From Anthostomella pinea (lineage: Eukaryota; Ascomycota; Sordariomycetes; Xylariales; Xylariaceae): a stretch of 64,000 bases of DNA. Each line of letters starts with the position of its first letter. The first letter of the stretch is position 1. Position numbers and translations under genes: made by a program. The notes below the pieces were generated by a model that saw only the letters and a list, made by a program, of their open reading frames with translations, was not told where the DNA came from and did not search any database. The stretch spans positions 4,340,001 to 4,404,000 of the forward strand of contig CAUWAG010000010.1 of NCBI GenBank assembly GCA_963556695.1. The letters are read 5' to 3'. Positions 23,001 through 34,088 of the stretch are shown here, in pieces.

Positions 23001-24331
23001 CTCAGATTGCTCGGGGCCATGGGTCGTCCTTGAGATTGAGGTAGAAACCGCGACTCGGGAACTGGGGTTGGTGCTCTGGGACCTTCATGTAGATGATTGC
23101 CGGCTGGTGAATCCGCCACCATGCCGACGGGACGGAAGTTGCGGATCGAACCCGCAGTACTTGCAGCAACTCGCAGAGAGTCTGGAGCTGAACCAAAGGT
23201 AGCAGTGTTGCTACGTTGAACCTGAGTAGTTTTGACTCTCTTCTTGCTCGGCTGAGGTGCATCATCACCATCAGTGCCATCTTCATAGCCGGATGTGCTA
23301 CCTTCGCCTGCCAAAGGCGTCTTACGCGGTCGTCCTCGGGGCCTTCCGGTTGGAGGCCGGCTCGATGCTCTGGATGTAGGACGGGAATGAGCCTTGCTAG
23401 CTTTAGCCGGAGCCTGTATTGGATTAGACTCCTCGAATGACGAATTCTCCATCAGAGTTGCCGATTGGGGACCAGGACTAAAGGTCGAACCAGGTCGTAC
23501 TCTCAAAGTCGGATCGACCGATCCTGGGCGACTCCCTGCGGCTGATGGTGGCCCAGGGGTGCCTTGTGCAGTGATATCATGTCTGGCATCATAATTCGAA
23601 CTGAAACGTCTGACCGGTGCAGGTGCGAGGGTCGGGTAGTGCGGAGTCGGAGGTCCTGCTGTATGGCCCAGATGCGGGTTGGATTGGATGAAAGACTGCC
23701 ATTCCATATTTTCGGACATTGTTGAGGCAGATCTTGCGAAGGGCGGCCGTTGTCCTGCCTGGATCTGTGGGTGCGGTGTGGGAGTATCTCGCGTGACCTT
23801 CGGGACGCCCGTGAACTTCAGCTTGACCTCCAATGTCTCTCTAACCCCATTGCCGAAGATAGCAAACGTGTTCTTCGTGACGCGGCCCGTCACCAACTGT
23901 TGCTGGGGGGCTGGAGGACCACCAGGTTGGCCAAGCACCCGGGAAAGCATGCCCTGTCCGACCAATGGCGTATCAGGTTCCGAATAGTCGAACGCGTAAA
24001 TCGTATAGTCCTTATCGCTGTCTCCTGCGAGCTCCGGGCTGCATTGCGTGACAGCCTGTAAGCATAACCTCAGGTCGATCGCCCCAATGGTGTTCTGCTC
24101 GTCTATCGGGACCGTCTGGACGTGAAGAGTGTGAGGCCATCGGGCAAGGCACTTTTCTTGGTTGTCTTTATCGAAGGTGTAATGGACTTTCACTATGGAG
24201 TACTGGTCAGCAGCCATTGACGTGTTTTGGAGGTGTCTGAGAGCCATACATCCCATCGGCCGCATCTGTACGCCGAAGTCTTCACCTCCTTGGGGTGCAC
24301 CTCCCCAAGGACCATTGTTGTACTGTGCCAT
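20010..24331 (-). CDS. Ams2/Spt21-type GATA-like transcription regulator
   Basis: Nuclear regulator; fission-yeast Ams2 and budding-yeast Spt21 control histone gene expression, and Ams2 also centromere assembly. Two exons, 24331-21325 and 21271-20010 (53-nt intron), give about 1422 residues. The first in-frame ATG is at 24331; the codon at 24340 is GTG. The N-terminal 150 residues form the conserved Spt21-like region (GVQMRPMGCMALRHLQNT). A long disordered Pro/Ser region follows, with an AT-hook-like GRPRGRPRK. A GATA-type zinc knuckle is split by the intron: CRNCGALQTPTWRK at about 927-940 and LLCNPCGIWFSKWK at about 999-1012, so the two Cys pairs are about 70 residues apart. The C-terminus is Arg/Ser/Thr-Pro rich. 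Ordinary GATA factors have a 17-20 residue loop, so the family call rests on the Spt21-like N-terminus plus this extended knuckle. Confidence 0.82.
22130..22275 (-). repeat. Imperfect Val-Pro-Glu-Pro coding repeats in the Spt21-like gene
   Basis: About 15-30 bp units on the plus strand read GGAACGACAGGCTCA and variants, encoding a run of (V/A)PEPVVP-type pentamers in the disordered region of the protein. Such tracts vary readily in length between strains. Confidence 0.6.
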
Positions 24332-25556
24332 GCCTGCCACTCAGGTCTCCAGTTTCCGCCAGGTAGAAAGGCGGGCAGCCACGGGTATTGGCGAACAGGC
24401 TGGTATTAGCAACAAATGTCGGCTAGGTTTCGTCCGTGACCACCGACTCGGCGGAATCCTAGAGTTGGTCAAATCGGCGTCACTGTGCTGTAGAGTACCA
24501 TATCGTGGTCGTTGTCGTGCTCGGCGTCAATGGAGGCACGCGTGTGTTTTGTGTCGGCGGGACAACAGAACGAGACGAGTACGCTGAAGAGATGGATGAG
24601 CAATGGAGGAAACGCGACGAGAATGGTAACGAATCCAAGTCTATGTACAATCTCCGATTGAAGACAACAGAACAATGCTCGCTCAACTGAATGGCAAGAA
24701 TGGAAATCGGTATTCAGAACGACAGGTGCGATGCAGGTGGATTGGATGTATGGAGAGACGACGATTGTCGAGGTACAAGCCGGGCAGAGGAGATTACCGA
24801 CAAACCCAAGTACCACCGACGACGCGGTATGGGTGGTTATGCAGGTGGGGCTTTCGCGCTAGAACGGCGGGCCCACCAGCTAAGGTTCTGAAAGCGCGTT
24901 CCAGGCGAAAACCCTCGGTCCCGCGTGGACGTCACGTCGGTTGAGCTGGAGGTGGCTGGGACTCGATAGTGGGGCTGCCGGCCAGCGCCTCAATCCTAGG
25001 TGGGGCCGAGCGCGCGCGCGGATGCGACGCACAGGCCACGTCAGATCAGATCAGGATCGCCGAATGCCCGAGTTTAGGGGGGACTAGCGCCCATCAAATC
25101 CTCGACAGTTCGAAAGGCAGACAACAGCACCGGAAGGAAGGTCGTCTTCAACACGCCATAATGAACAGAAATAAATGCAGCTTGGAGCTGCCGATTTCTT
25201 TCAATGGAGGGGATCCAAAGCTCTCTTTATACCCCCGGGCCTCCGGCAGCGCCCCACATTTCCCTATTTCCATCACATCACATACATATGACTCAGAGAT
25301 GAGTTTTGAAGTGTTGTTCGCCCAACTGCTCGCCGCTCGAACCCCCCCTTTCAATCAGGGAGTACAGTACTTTTCGGTCTTTCCAACACATCCACACACA
25401 CTCAAGGCCATGCGACCGTGGACGGTGCCTGCCACACCCTGCTCCATCCACATCAACCACCGTCATCAGAGTCCAGATCGCAAGTAAACTTATTCACACA
25501 TAGTCAACACCGACTATTCCTAATTGTACAAAAGTATCGTCATATGGTACTAAGCT
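24332..25556. other. Intergenic spacer
   Basis: 5' region of the Spt21-like gene and 3' flank of the hydrolase gene. Includes a short CG-alternating tract near 25010-25020. No supported gene. Confidence 0.5.
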
Positions 25557-27174
25557 CTACTGCTCCGACATGCGGTTAAAGTCGTTCTCCCACTCAGCCT
25601 TGCCGGCCTCATTGACGATGGTTTTTCTGGCGAGAAACTCTTCCACGATGGTGCTGATGCCCTGTCTGCCGTTCTTTCTCCTGATAAAGTGCTCGACAAC
25701 CTCACGGGGAGTTCGCCTGCCCTCGCTGACAACGGCTTGGATGTCATCCTCTGTAGGTACGCCGAACGACTTGTAGGGATAGTCCGCATAATCCCGGTCC
25801 GTCAGGAGCTTGAGTGTTGGTACGTCGTTCGACACCTTGAAGAACGGCGCGGCGATGTCGTCACCAGGCTGCACCTCCTCCAGGCTGGCAGGCTGCCACT
25901 TCGGTGTCGGTTTCGGTTTCTCCTTCGAGATCAGGCGGGCTGTGACGCCTTCTGTGAAGTCAGGGTGTTTCATGAAATTGGAGGCGATCTGATGTTCTCT
26001 TTGGAAGGTGTCTGAGATGGACCAGTCCCGCGCTACTTGCATCTGCGTATGGGCCACGTGTACACTGGTGGGCGACCGTTGGTGCAAGGTATCCAATGTC
26101 TTCTCCGCCCAGGCTTGGGTGGGGCCTTGCTCCTGCTTCAGGGCCTCCATCACTTCGGCTACGGTGCCCTTGCTGAAGCAACGGTCGATGGCCTGCCGCA
26201 GTTCACCACCCAGCAGCAGTGGCTCTGTGTGTGGTAAGCCCGTTGCAAACTCCTCAATGGTCATCTCGATGATGGCTAACCGCTTGTGGATATCGTCGTA
26301 GTCTCTGAACCGCAGCTCGGCCAAACGAGATTCGAGACTCGGTAAGCTCGTCGAATGCAGGTAGTGGGTAGCGACGCCAGAGTAGAAGACGTTTGCCCCT
26401 GTTAACCGGTCGCTCGTCAGGGCCAGGTATGTCCCGATTGAGCCCGCCATCCTGGGCAGAAAGAAAGAGGCTCCGACATCAGGGAAGAACCCAATGGTGG
26501 TCTCGGGCATAGCGAAGACGGTCCGCTCCGTGGCGATCCGGAATGGAGCATGAATGCTGAGCCCTACACCCCCGCCCATTGTGATGCCATCCATAAACGC
26601 GATGTATGGCTTCTGATATGTCGCAATGTAGTGGTCCAGCTTGTATTCCAGGGCGAAGTAGTCGGAAGACGCCTTCTGGCCTTCTGGGCCTTCCATATTC
26701 TTCTTCGCAAGGGCTTGGACGTCTCCACCAGCGCAGAAAGCCTTGTCGCCCGCACCCTTCATGACTACCACATTTGCCATGTCCGACTTCTCCCACTCGA
26801 CCAGGCGCGGGACGATCTTTCGGATCATGGAAGCGTTGAGGGCGTTGAGCTTTCCCGGTCGGTTGAGCTCAATGGTCCGCAGACCATAGAGGTTGTTGCA
26901 AAGGACATCTTCGGGCTCGTCGCCGGGGAGCTCCTTTATGGTCTCGTTGATCGGACTCGTAGACATCTGCGCGAGGGTTTGAGAATCAGCCGTCCGTTTC
27001 ATTATACTATTGCGATCCGCGCCGAGCATATGCTGCGCGTACCTGTGCCCGTGATGCAACCCGAGGATCTAGGATCTTAGCTCTCAAAGGCATGGTGGTT
27101 GGCACAGCTCTCCGGAACGGGGATGCAGCATTAGCTGCTGAGCCAGCTCGACTGACGAATAGCCTGAAAGACAT
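25557..27174 (-). CDS. EHD3: 3-hydroxyisobutyryl-CoA hydrolase, mitochondrial
   Basis: Crotonase-fold thioesterase that releases 3-hydroxyisobutyrate from its CoA ester in valine breakdown in the mitochondrion. Two exons, 27174-27043 and 26966-25557, are joined by a 76-nt intron (donor GTACGC, branch CTGAT, acceptor GCGCAG) in phase 0, giving about 513 residues. The short first exon supplies an Arg/Ala/Ser-rich presequence (MSFRLFVSRAGSAANAASPF), which the long frame alone would miss. The core shows LNRPGKLNALNASMI, the oxyanion-hole region AFCAGGDVQALAKK, and DGITMGGGVGLSIHAPFRIA with PETTIGFFPDVGASFFLPR, the last containing the Glu and Asp typical of HIBCH enzymes. A mitoribosomal mS47-like reading is possible for this family in fungi. 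The gene is divergent from Sm D2. Confidence 0.88.
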
Positions 27175-27593
27175 CTAAGTTTGCTTCTTGCCCCGATGCG
27201 CCTGTAGGCCGGAATGTGGGCATCGAGAGGTGTCAATTTGCAAATTGCAGCTCGACTTGTCCAAATGTTGAATCGCGGCAGATGGTCTTCTCTTTTTCTC
27301 TTCTCTTTTTCTCTTCGGCATCAACCAGCCCATCAATCAATCGTCCAATAGATGCAATTTGAGTCGAGCTTGCAGGCTTGTCGCGGTAATCCTCGGGCCC
27401 CAAATTTATTTGGAGCTTGGGCCTCAAGGCTTGGCTGCCGAGCCCACCCTTCCTTGGTGAACAGCCAATCACATGTCCCGTCCGCCTCCAGCGTCACCGA
27501 GACTTTTCAGATTTCTTGAACTCGCATCCAGACCTCTCAGCCTTGTCATCACCCTCAGCCTGCACCCATCAAACAGTGCGACCACATAACATC
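27175..27593. promoter_or_regulatory. Divergent promoter region between hydrolase and Sm D2 genes
   Basis: 419 bases between the two start codons. Contains a pyrimidine-rich stretch (CTTTTTCTCTTCTC and similar) at 27284-27316. No specific factor site is called. Confidence 0.45.
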
Positions 27594-28244
27594 ATGGCCG
27601 ACAACAAGATACAGTAAGCTCGAGCAGCGCATACCCAATCCTCTGAACATCCTTAGCTAACCTATGACCTCCAGAGAACTGCTCACGAAGCCGCGCAATG
27701 AGTTAACGTACGTCGCGCCGCCCGTCCCCCATGTCGTGCCCTACCATCCCGCCCCTCGAGCCCTCCAGTAGCTAACACGCCCAAAACAGTGAATACGAGA
27801 TCTCCCTCCTCGAGGAGCACGAGTTCAGCGCGGGCCCCCTGTCGATCCTGCAGACGGCCGTGCGCAGCCACACGCAGGTGCTGATATCGATCCGCAACAA
27901 CCGCAAGCTGCTGGCGCGCGTCAAGGCCTTCGACCGCCACTGCAACATGGTGCTGGAGAACGTCAAGGAGATGTGGACCGAGACCCCGCGCCTCGCCGGC
28001 GGCAAGAAGGGCCGCCCCGTCAACAAGGACCGCTTCATCAGCAAGATGTACGTCCACCTTATGTTCTGCTATCTGTGGGCTGTGATGCCGTTGCGTTGCG
28101 TTGCGTTCCTTTTCTATTTCGTTTGTGGTGGACGATGTTGGAAGGGTGGTACAGTGGTGGTGGTCATGTGTCAGCTCATGCTAATGGGTTGTCTACTACA
28201 GGTTCCTTAGAGGAGACTCGGTCATTCTGGTCCTTCTCAGTTAA
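27594..28244 (+). CDS. SMD2: Small nuclear ribonucleoprotein Sm D2
   Basis: Core Sm-ring protein of U1, U2, U4 and U5 snRNPs. Four exons: 27594-27613 (20 nt), 27675-27707 (33 nt), 27790-28047 and 28202-28244, exactly 117 residues. The product starts [20 protein letters not shown] and contains Sm1 ([31 protein letters not shown]) and Sm2 ([17 protein letters not shown]) motifs at the usual spacing with the D2-specific loop between them. The two very short first exons and the 43-nt last exon would be missed by a simple frame search. The third exon is strongly GC-rich. Identification is firm. Confidence 0.93.
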
Positions 28245-28556
28245 GCAGGCGGCGAAGCGGTGTGGAAACGGAGAACAAATCATTTCGGCAAGGCGTTTTC
28301 CCTCATTAGAGGATGCTGAATATCAAGACCAAGCCGGTAGTTGGGACAATATGTACTAATGCTGTGGCTTGGATCGTGAGTATGCTCTTTGCGGTGGAAT
28401 AGGAGGTCTCAAGGAACCGCAGCAGAGTGGAAAACGGAGCCCCAAAAAAGAGGTAGCCACGCGACAGGAGAGACATAAAAAGATACCACGAATTGATGTG
28501 CACATCGAGAAGCCACTTTCATTGCGATACTGTACACAGCCCATCAGGTGAATGGA

Positions 28557-30384
28557 TTAGACGGCCTCCCATCCCTCCTCTTCGGGTTTCAACCCAGCCA
28601 GGCCATTGAAGAAGCAAGCCAGACCCCAAGCCCCAGGATCGGGGACCTCCTCGAATCCGGTGCCACCGACGTACACAGCCCGACCGAGACTGGCTTTCAT
28701 GCCCTTGGTGCCATCTGCTGCATCCTTTGCTGCCTGTGCCGCCTTCTTGATGTCACCTGATTTTCCGAGGACCTCGACGAAGGGGTAGAGGGCATCCACG
28801 ATAGTACGATCGCCAGGCCGAGCGGGTGTGTACCGTGACAGCGCGTCGCAGCTTTGCTTCAGAGCGCCGGCCCAGACTTGCGGTGTAGCTTCGCCAGGCC
28901 CAAACACACGCAACGAGTGAACGAGGGCGTTGAGGAAGATGGCAAATAAAGCCCCTGACGTCCCGTCCATTGCCGTCTCTATCACAGGCACGATCTGAGC
29001 AACATCGATGACGGCATCCCCTGTCGCCTTAGTCTCTTTCAGATGTTTTAGGACAGCTAGAGTATGTCAGGTTTAGGCTCTTTTGGATGAGTGATAACAG
29101 CTCACCTTCAGCACCACGCTTCAAGCCGATTCCACAGTCGCCATCTCCGACCACGGTGTCATATCTCGTCACCTCAGGCTCAGCCTCAACGAGTGCTTCA
29201 AGCCCGGAAGTCAAAGACTTGGTAAACGCACTCGCATCAATCTTGAGCCCGCTAGGTTTGACGCTCTCGTCAGCCGCTGCAGTGTCCTCTCTGGTATTGG
29301 TGTTCTTCACTTCCCAGGTGTTCTTCGAGATTGGCGCCGTCCAGCCGGTGGCCTCGCATGGGTAGTCAAGCAGCTGAATCATGCTTGGTCCTCCTATGTC
29401 TGTGTTGACGACGTTCAGGAGGGAGATGCTGAAGCCAAGCCCATTCAGACTCGTCATGTAAGTTCCACTGAGTATTCGTACGGGCTGAATGCCCCATTGA
29501 CCGAGCTGCTTGACAACCTCTGTTGTGATGCCTCCCAGTTCCAAAACACTGACACCCCCGAGGTTGTTCACCAGCAACACCACCTCGTTCGAGTTGACGT
29601 TGAGGAATGCCCGATCCGTGTCGTTCTTGTCCAGCAGCTGCGACATCATGGTGCTCACGAGCTCCGGCAGTTCAACCTTTGCTCTTCCAGAACCCGGCTC
29701 GTTGTGGATGCCCATTCCTACTTCGACCTCGTCGACAGCTAGACTGCCTGGGGCTTTGGGGCCCGGCAGAGCTCGTCCAGGGACGTGTACATGCTCGAGA
29801 CTGGCGCCTACGCTCACGATGTTTTCCGCCGTGAGCTTGGCGACCTTATGGACTTGTTCGAGAGTAGCCCCCTGAGCAGCAAGGGCGCCGGAGATCTTGT
29901 GCACGAGTACTGTGCCCGCAATACCACGTCGGCCAACCTTGCCGCCCCTTTCTCGACCGACGCCCACGTCGTCACCGACAACCAGCATCTCAACCTCCAG
30001 ACCGGCAGCCTTGGCCTTCTCAACCGCCATGCCAAAGTTGAGAACGTCTCCCGTGTAGTTCATGACGGTCACCAAAACACCCTTGTTGGTGTCGACTCTG
30101 GACATGATAGCCTTGCGAATCTGTTCAGCGCTGGGCGAGGCAAAGATTGTGCCGGCTACAGCACCAGACAACAAGCCCGCGCCAACGAAGGCGCCGAAGC
30201 TGGGCTCATGCCCGCTGCCGCCGCCACTGACGATGGAAACCTGCGATTGCTCATTTCCGGGCCGTCGATAGACTATTTTGTTGTCCGTTTCCAATGCCAC
30301 AGATGGGTTAGTAAGCGTGAGACTCTCCAGGGCCGTGTTCAACAGGAGGGTCGGGTCGTTGACGAAGTGCTTGGCCGACATCAT
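28557..30384 (-). CDS. DAK1: Dihydroxyacetone kinase (DAK1/DAK2 fused)
   Basis: ATP-dependent phosphorylation of dihydroxyacetone to dihydroxyacetone phosphate in the cytosol; it clears toxic triose and feeds glycerol into glycolysis. Two exons, 30384-29106 and 29056-28557, flank a 49-nt intron, giving about 592 residues, the standard length. The DakK domain has SGGGSGHEPSFGAFVGAGLL for substrate binding and GMGIHNEPG, whose His forms the covalent hemiaminal with the substrate. The C-terminal DakL domain has YDTVVGDGDCGIGLKRG, whose Asp residues bind Mg-ATP, and DGTSGALFAIFLNAL. Two adjacent ATGs (30384, 30381) could serve as start. The gene is divergent from eIF2B delta. Confidence 0.92.
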
Positions 30385-31333
30385 GTGAGATTTGGGATGG
30401 ATGAGTGGAGGGCGGTTTATTCACTGGTGGCACACAAGGTGGGAGGTAAAAAGATGGCAGTGCAGGTAATTAAAGCTCGCTGCTCCTGGAACTATATAAA
30501 TACAACGGTGCCAAGAAGGTGCTGTTCAAGGTAGGGAAGGTACATATACAGAAGGAATAGAAGATTTTGTTTAACGGTTCGACCAGACCAGTTACCGAGC
30601 GTGGAACCTATCTAGAGGACTGATGATATCGGAAGATGTGAGAGGGCGGACAGACGCGGGGTCGTGGCCGGTGGATGCGTGGTGTTAGAAATTGCCCCTC
30701 TGGACTGCGTCACATATTAACAACAGGATCTCGTGTACTCGAGCCTGCCGATTCGACCTACGGTGTGATAAGCTCCAGTTAACAGCCCAGAGGTGGTGGT
30801 CGGTAGATTTCCCAACGTTGTGACTGTCCAGAGAACGAAGGAGGGGTGACGATGGACGTGGGGTTGGTCCAACTCCAGCGGGAGCTCCATGCCCCACCTC
30901 AGACCCCTGCTCGTTGGACCCGGGGATGTTGTGGCACATGCAGATTGCAAGTGTGGCTTGCCCGGGAGCTTCCGAATTCCAAAAAATTATTCCTTGTCGA
31001 TCTGTCACCCCACGTTGCCATGCAGCGGAATTGATCGTGAGTCAACCTTAATCCCGGCCGGCGAGCATTCTTTAGGAGCGCGCACATCTTTCACCTCGAC
31101 ACAAAACCTCACTCCGTTCGTGTCATAGAGACGCGCGCGCATTGTCCAGTCATTCCGTTTCTTCCAGTATTGACTCCACGGTCGTCACCAATCCACCATC
31201 GCATCGCGACCAAAACTCACACCCCGGTTAATCTCTACCATCGTCGCGCCGTTTGAGCACTTCCCCATTCACCCTCATCGTCCTTTCGCGCCCGTTGTCC
31301 CTTCCCGCCGGTTGGTCAGGCCAGAAATAGATC
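30385..31333. promoter_or_regulatory. Divergent upstream region between DAK and eIF2B delta genes
   Basis: About 950 bases with no supported gene; a TATA-like ATATAAATA lies at 30492-30500 upstream of the kinase gene. The last 200 bases before 31334 are pyrimidine-rich, as in many fungal 5' leaders. Confidence 0.4.
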
Positions 31334-32826
31334 ATGTCGACCGCACCCAATGGTCCTCCTCGAGAGGCCGCCGCTCCTCAGGCCGCTGCTCCTCAGGCCG
31401 CTGCTCCTCAGGCTGGCGCTCCTCAGAAAACCGACCAGCCAGAAGTCACACAGGCGCAGACATCCTCTAAGAGCGACGCAAAACCCAAGGACGAAAAGGC
31501 GGAATCTTCTGCATCAGCCAAGCTTTCCGGCGCAGAAATCAAGGCAAGAGCGAAAGCCGAGAAGGCTGCGCGGCGCGCACAAGTGAAAGCCTCGAAAGAT
31601 GGCGCAAAGGGCGAGGCCGCAGTATCGTCGTCGCCAACTCCGCTAGGACCGTCAGCTAGTGAGGCCAAGGGAAATAAGGCAAAGGGCAAACAAGATGGCG
31701 CAGCTGCCTCAGGAGCTACGGCGGCAGGGCGCATAGCAACCTCCAAAGGACCTGTGCCAGCCGTTATAACGGAACCTAAGGTCACCATACCGGAATGTTT
31801 TAGCCACCTCCCCATGGCGAAGAGAATACCTATCACACAGGCCGACAAAGACGTCCACCCTACGGTTCTGGCGCTCGGGCAGCAGATGGCTACGTTTGCC
31901 ATTGATGAGAGCATCATACGACTCAAGGCCACCCTGCTCGCCTTCAAGAAGGTAAGATTAACATGCACGTCAACAGTTTGTTGTCATCCCGCTTACATTG
32001 CCAGGTCATCGAATCTTACAACACGCCCCCCGGAAACACCCTCGCGCGGCATCTCACACCCCATGTCTTGAATCCCCAGATCGACTACCTGACCGCTTGC
32101 CGGCCGATGTGCTTTTCTATGGGGAACGCAATTCGCTGGCTCAAGTTGCAAGTCAGCAAGATTGACCCGGACGTTCCTGACCAGGAGGCCAAGAAAGAGC
32201 TATGCGTCAGCATAGACAACTTTATACAAGAACGCATTAGCGTGGCCGACCTAGTCATCGCCGAGAAGGCTACAGATATGATAAAAGATGGTGATACCAT
32301 ATTGGTGTTCGGGCGGAGCAATATCGTCGAGCGCGCGCTGCTGCATGCCCATTGTGACGCTGGGAAGAAGTTTGCAGTCACTATCGTCGACGACCCCTAT
32401 GAGAGAAAAGGCCAGGTGCTTGCGAAGAAGTTGGCAGCGGAAGGTATCAAGGTCACCTACAGCGGAGACTTTGGTGGTCTGAGATGGCATGCACAACGCG
32501 CTACCAAGGTCCTCCTCGGCGCCGAGTCGATGTTCCACAACGGGGCGATGTATGGAAAGTCGGGTAGCTGCGACCTTGCAATCGCCGCAAAGGAACTGGG
32601 ATTGTACATCATCGTCCTTTGTGAGACGATCAACATCACAGAGAGAGTGGCCACTGACTCTCTCACCTACAACGAGATCGATCCGGAACGGAGCTCGGCC
32701 GCCTCGTTCCGGCTGCTCTATGACACCACCCCCAGCGCTTATCTCTCGGTGGTAGTCACCGAACTGGGGAGTGTTCAACCCACATCGGTTCCAGACCTTC
32801 TGCGAAAACTCGAGGAATCCAACTAG
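31334..32826 (+). CDS. GCD2: Translation initiation factor eIF2B subunit delta
   Basis: Regulatory subunit of the guanine-nucleotide exchange factor for eIF2, which senses phosphorylated eIF2. Two exons, 31334-31951 and 32005-32826 (53-nt intron, phase 0), encode about 479 residues. The first 150 are a low-complexity Ala/Lys/Ser tail that includes three or four copies of AAPQA (15-bp DNA units from about 31371). The conserved IF-2B domain follows: [52 protein letters not shown] and [19 protein letters not shown], ending with [18 protein letters not shown]. This is the delta rather than alpha or beta subunit because of the long basic N-terminal extension and the [13 protein letters not shown] segment. 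Confidence 0.92.
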
Positions 32827-33312
32827 AGGACGGATTTGTCTTGAAGATGAGCGGTTGAGGTGATTTACGAACCGTCAATTGGGGAGAGGAGATGGACAGG
32901 AAGCAGACGCTCATCAGCATCCCGCTGATGGTGATCTGCCCATCGCCAAATTTGATGCCCTCGAGGTAGAGGACACTGAGACTGTAGGCGCTGATGAGAC
33001 AGTTGAGAGCCAGGATCTTGTACATCTGGATCGTCGTCACCAACTCCTGGGTATGCTACCAGGTATATAGAGATGTCCTTGCATATCACGGCTGGCTGGT
33101 CACGCTGCAAGATATCAAGTCTAGCAGCAGTCAGCCATAATGAGCAGACCAGCAGGGTTTTGTATGAACGAATCAAGATAGCCTCATGTTTGATAGCCTC
33201 ATGTTTTGCAGATACTGCTCGCATTCAGTCTTGAATCTTGCCAGCTAGGTAGCCGCAATCCCACAGCTTGGTATATGTACATTGACCCGGGCGATATTTG
33301 GCCCCGCCTCTC
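32827..33312. other. Intergenic spacer between convergent genes
   Basis: 3' flanks of eIF2B delta and of the small complex I-type gene. No feature seen. Confidence 0.5.
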
Positions 33313-33643
33313 TCATGCTTGTGACTTCTCAGCGTCTCTGCCTGTTTTTCTTGCTCTCTTCTCCAGGATTATCTGCTTGCGTTCCTCCAAAGTCGCCGTC
33401 TGTCTCTCGTCCACGCCTTGCAGCCAGTAACCGAAGCTCCCACCCACTCCGGCAAAGAGAGGCCACGCCCATAGGGAACCCCGGTTGAAGAGCGGTCGCA
33501 TTTCGAGGCCGAGTTGCCAAAAGCGGACGGCAACGCCTAGATACCATGGTCAGCGACATATAGAAGACGTAGCAAGATGCTCCTCAATCCGGGAGAGCTG
33601 GAGCCATACCGAAGCCTGACCAGAAAAGAACTCTGTGCACCAT
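33313..33643 (-). CDS. Small mitochondrial inner-membrane protein, probable complex I accessory subunit
   Basis: Two exons, 33643-33610 (34 nt) and 33536-33313, are joined by a 73-nt intron (donor GTATGG, acceptor CTAG) and give 85 residues: MVHRVLFWSGFG joined to VAVRFWQLGLEMRPLFNR. A membrane segment (about 33-55, SLWAWPLFAGVGGSFGYWLQ) is followed by a charged helix rich in Glu/Lys/Arg. From memory this matches fungal proteins annotated as NADH:ubiquinone oxidoreductase 14 kDa-type subunit (NDUFC2/NUXM-like). The subunit name is not secure, but the exon structure and a single-span small protein are. The gene is divergent from SHG1, 445 bases apart. Confidence 0.7.
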
Positions 33644-34088
33644 TGTGATTGACTGGAGGGGAGATTCGCCTCAATGGCCTCTTCGCGTGTGCTGTTGTCG
33701 CTGGTCGCAGCTCGTAGGTGCCGTGCGGGGTCGTGTGCGGTTCTGTTGCTTGCAGTCGGGATGGTCTGACGGTGGTGTGGTTGTTGAAGTGAGGTTCGTC
33801 AATTGTGAGGGAGTTGAAGCCAAGCTTGGGAAGCGCAGGGGTGTCTGCGGTGCACGGTCCACCTTTTAATTCAGAACGCGTTGAACCCTTCGAACCCAAA
33901 TGGAATTTCCCCATGCGATGCGAATGGGACCACCTTCCATCACCTTCAGCTTTACTTCAGACAAATCTCTCTGCGGCGCACTTCTCTCTTTCTTCTCAGA
34001 ACAGGTCGGCGCAGTGTCCTAGACTTATTTTCCTGCAGCATTGCATCGCATCCGATTCAACCTGATCGAACGCATCACCTGGGGCCGA
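33644..34088. promoter_or_regulatory. Divergent promoter region, complex I-type gene and SHG1
   Basis: 445 bases between start codons of two divergently transcribed genes. No individual element is called. Confidence 0.4.
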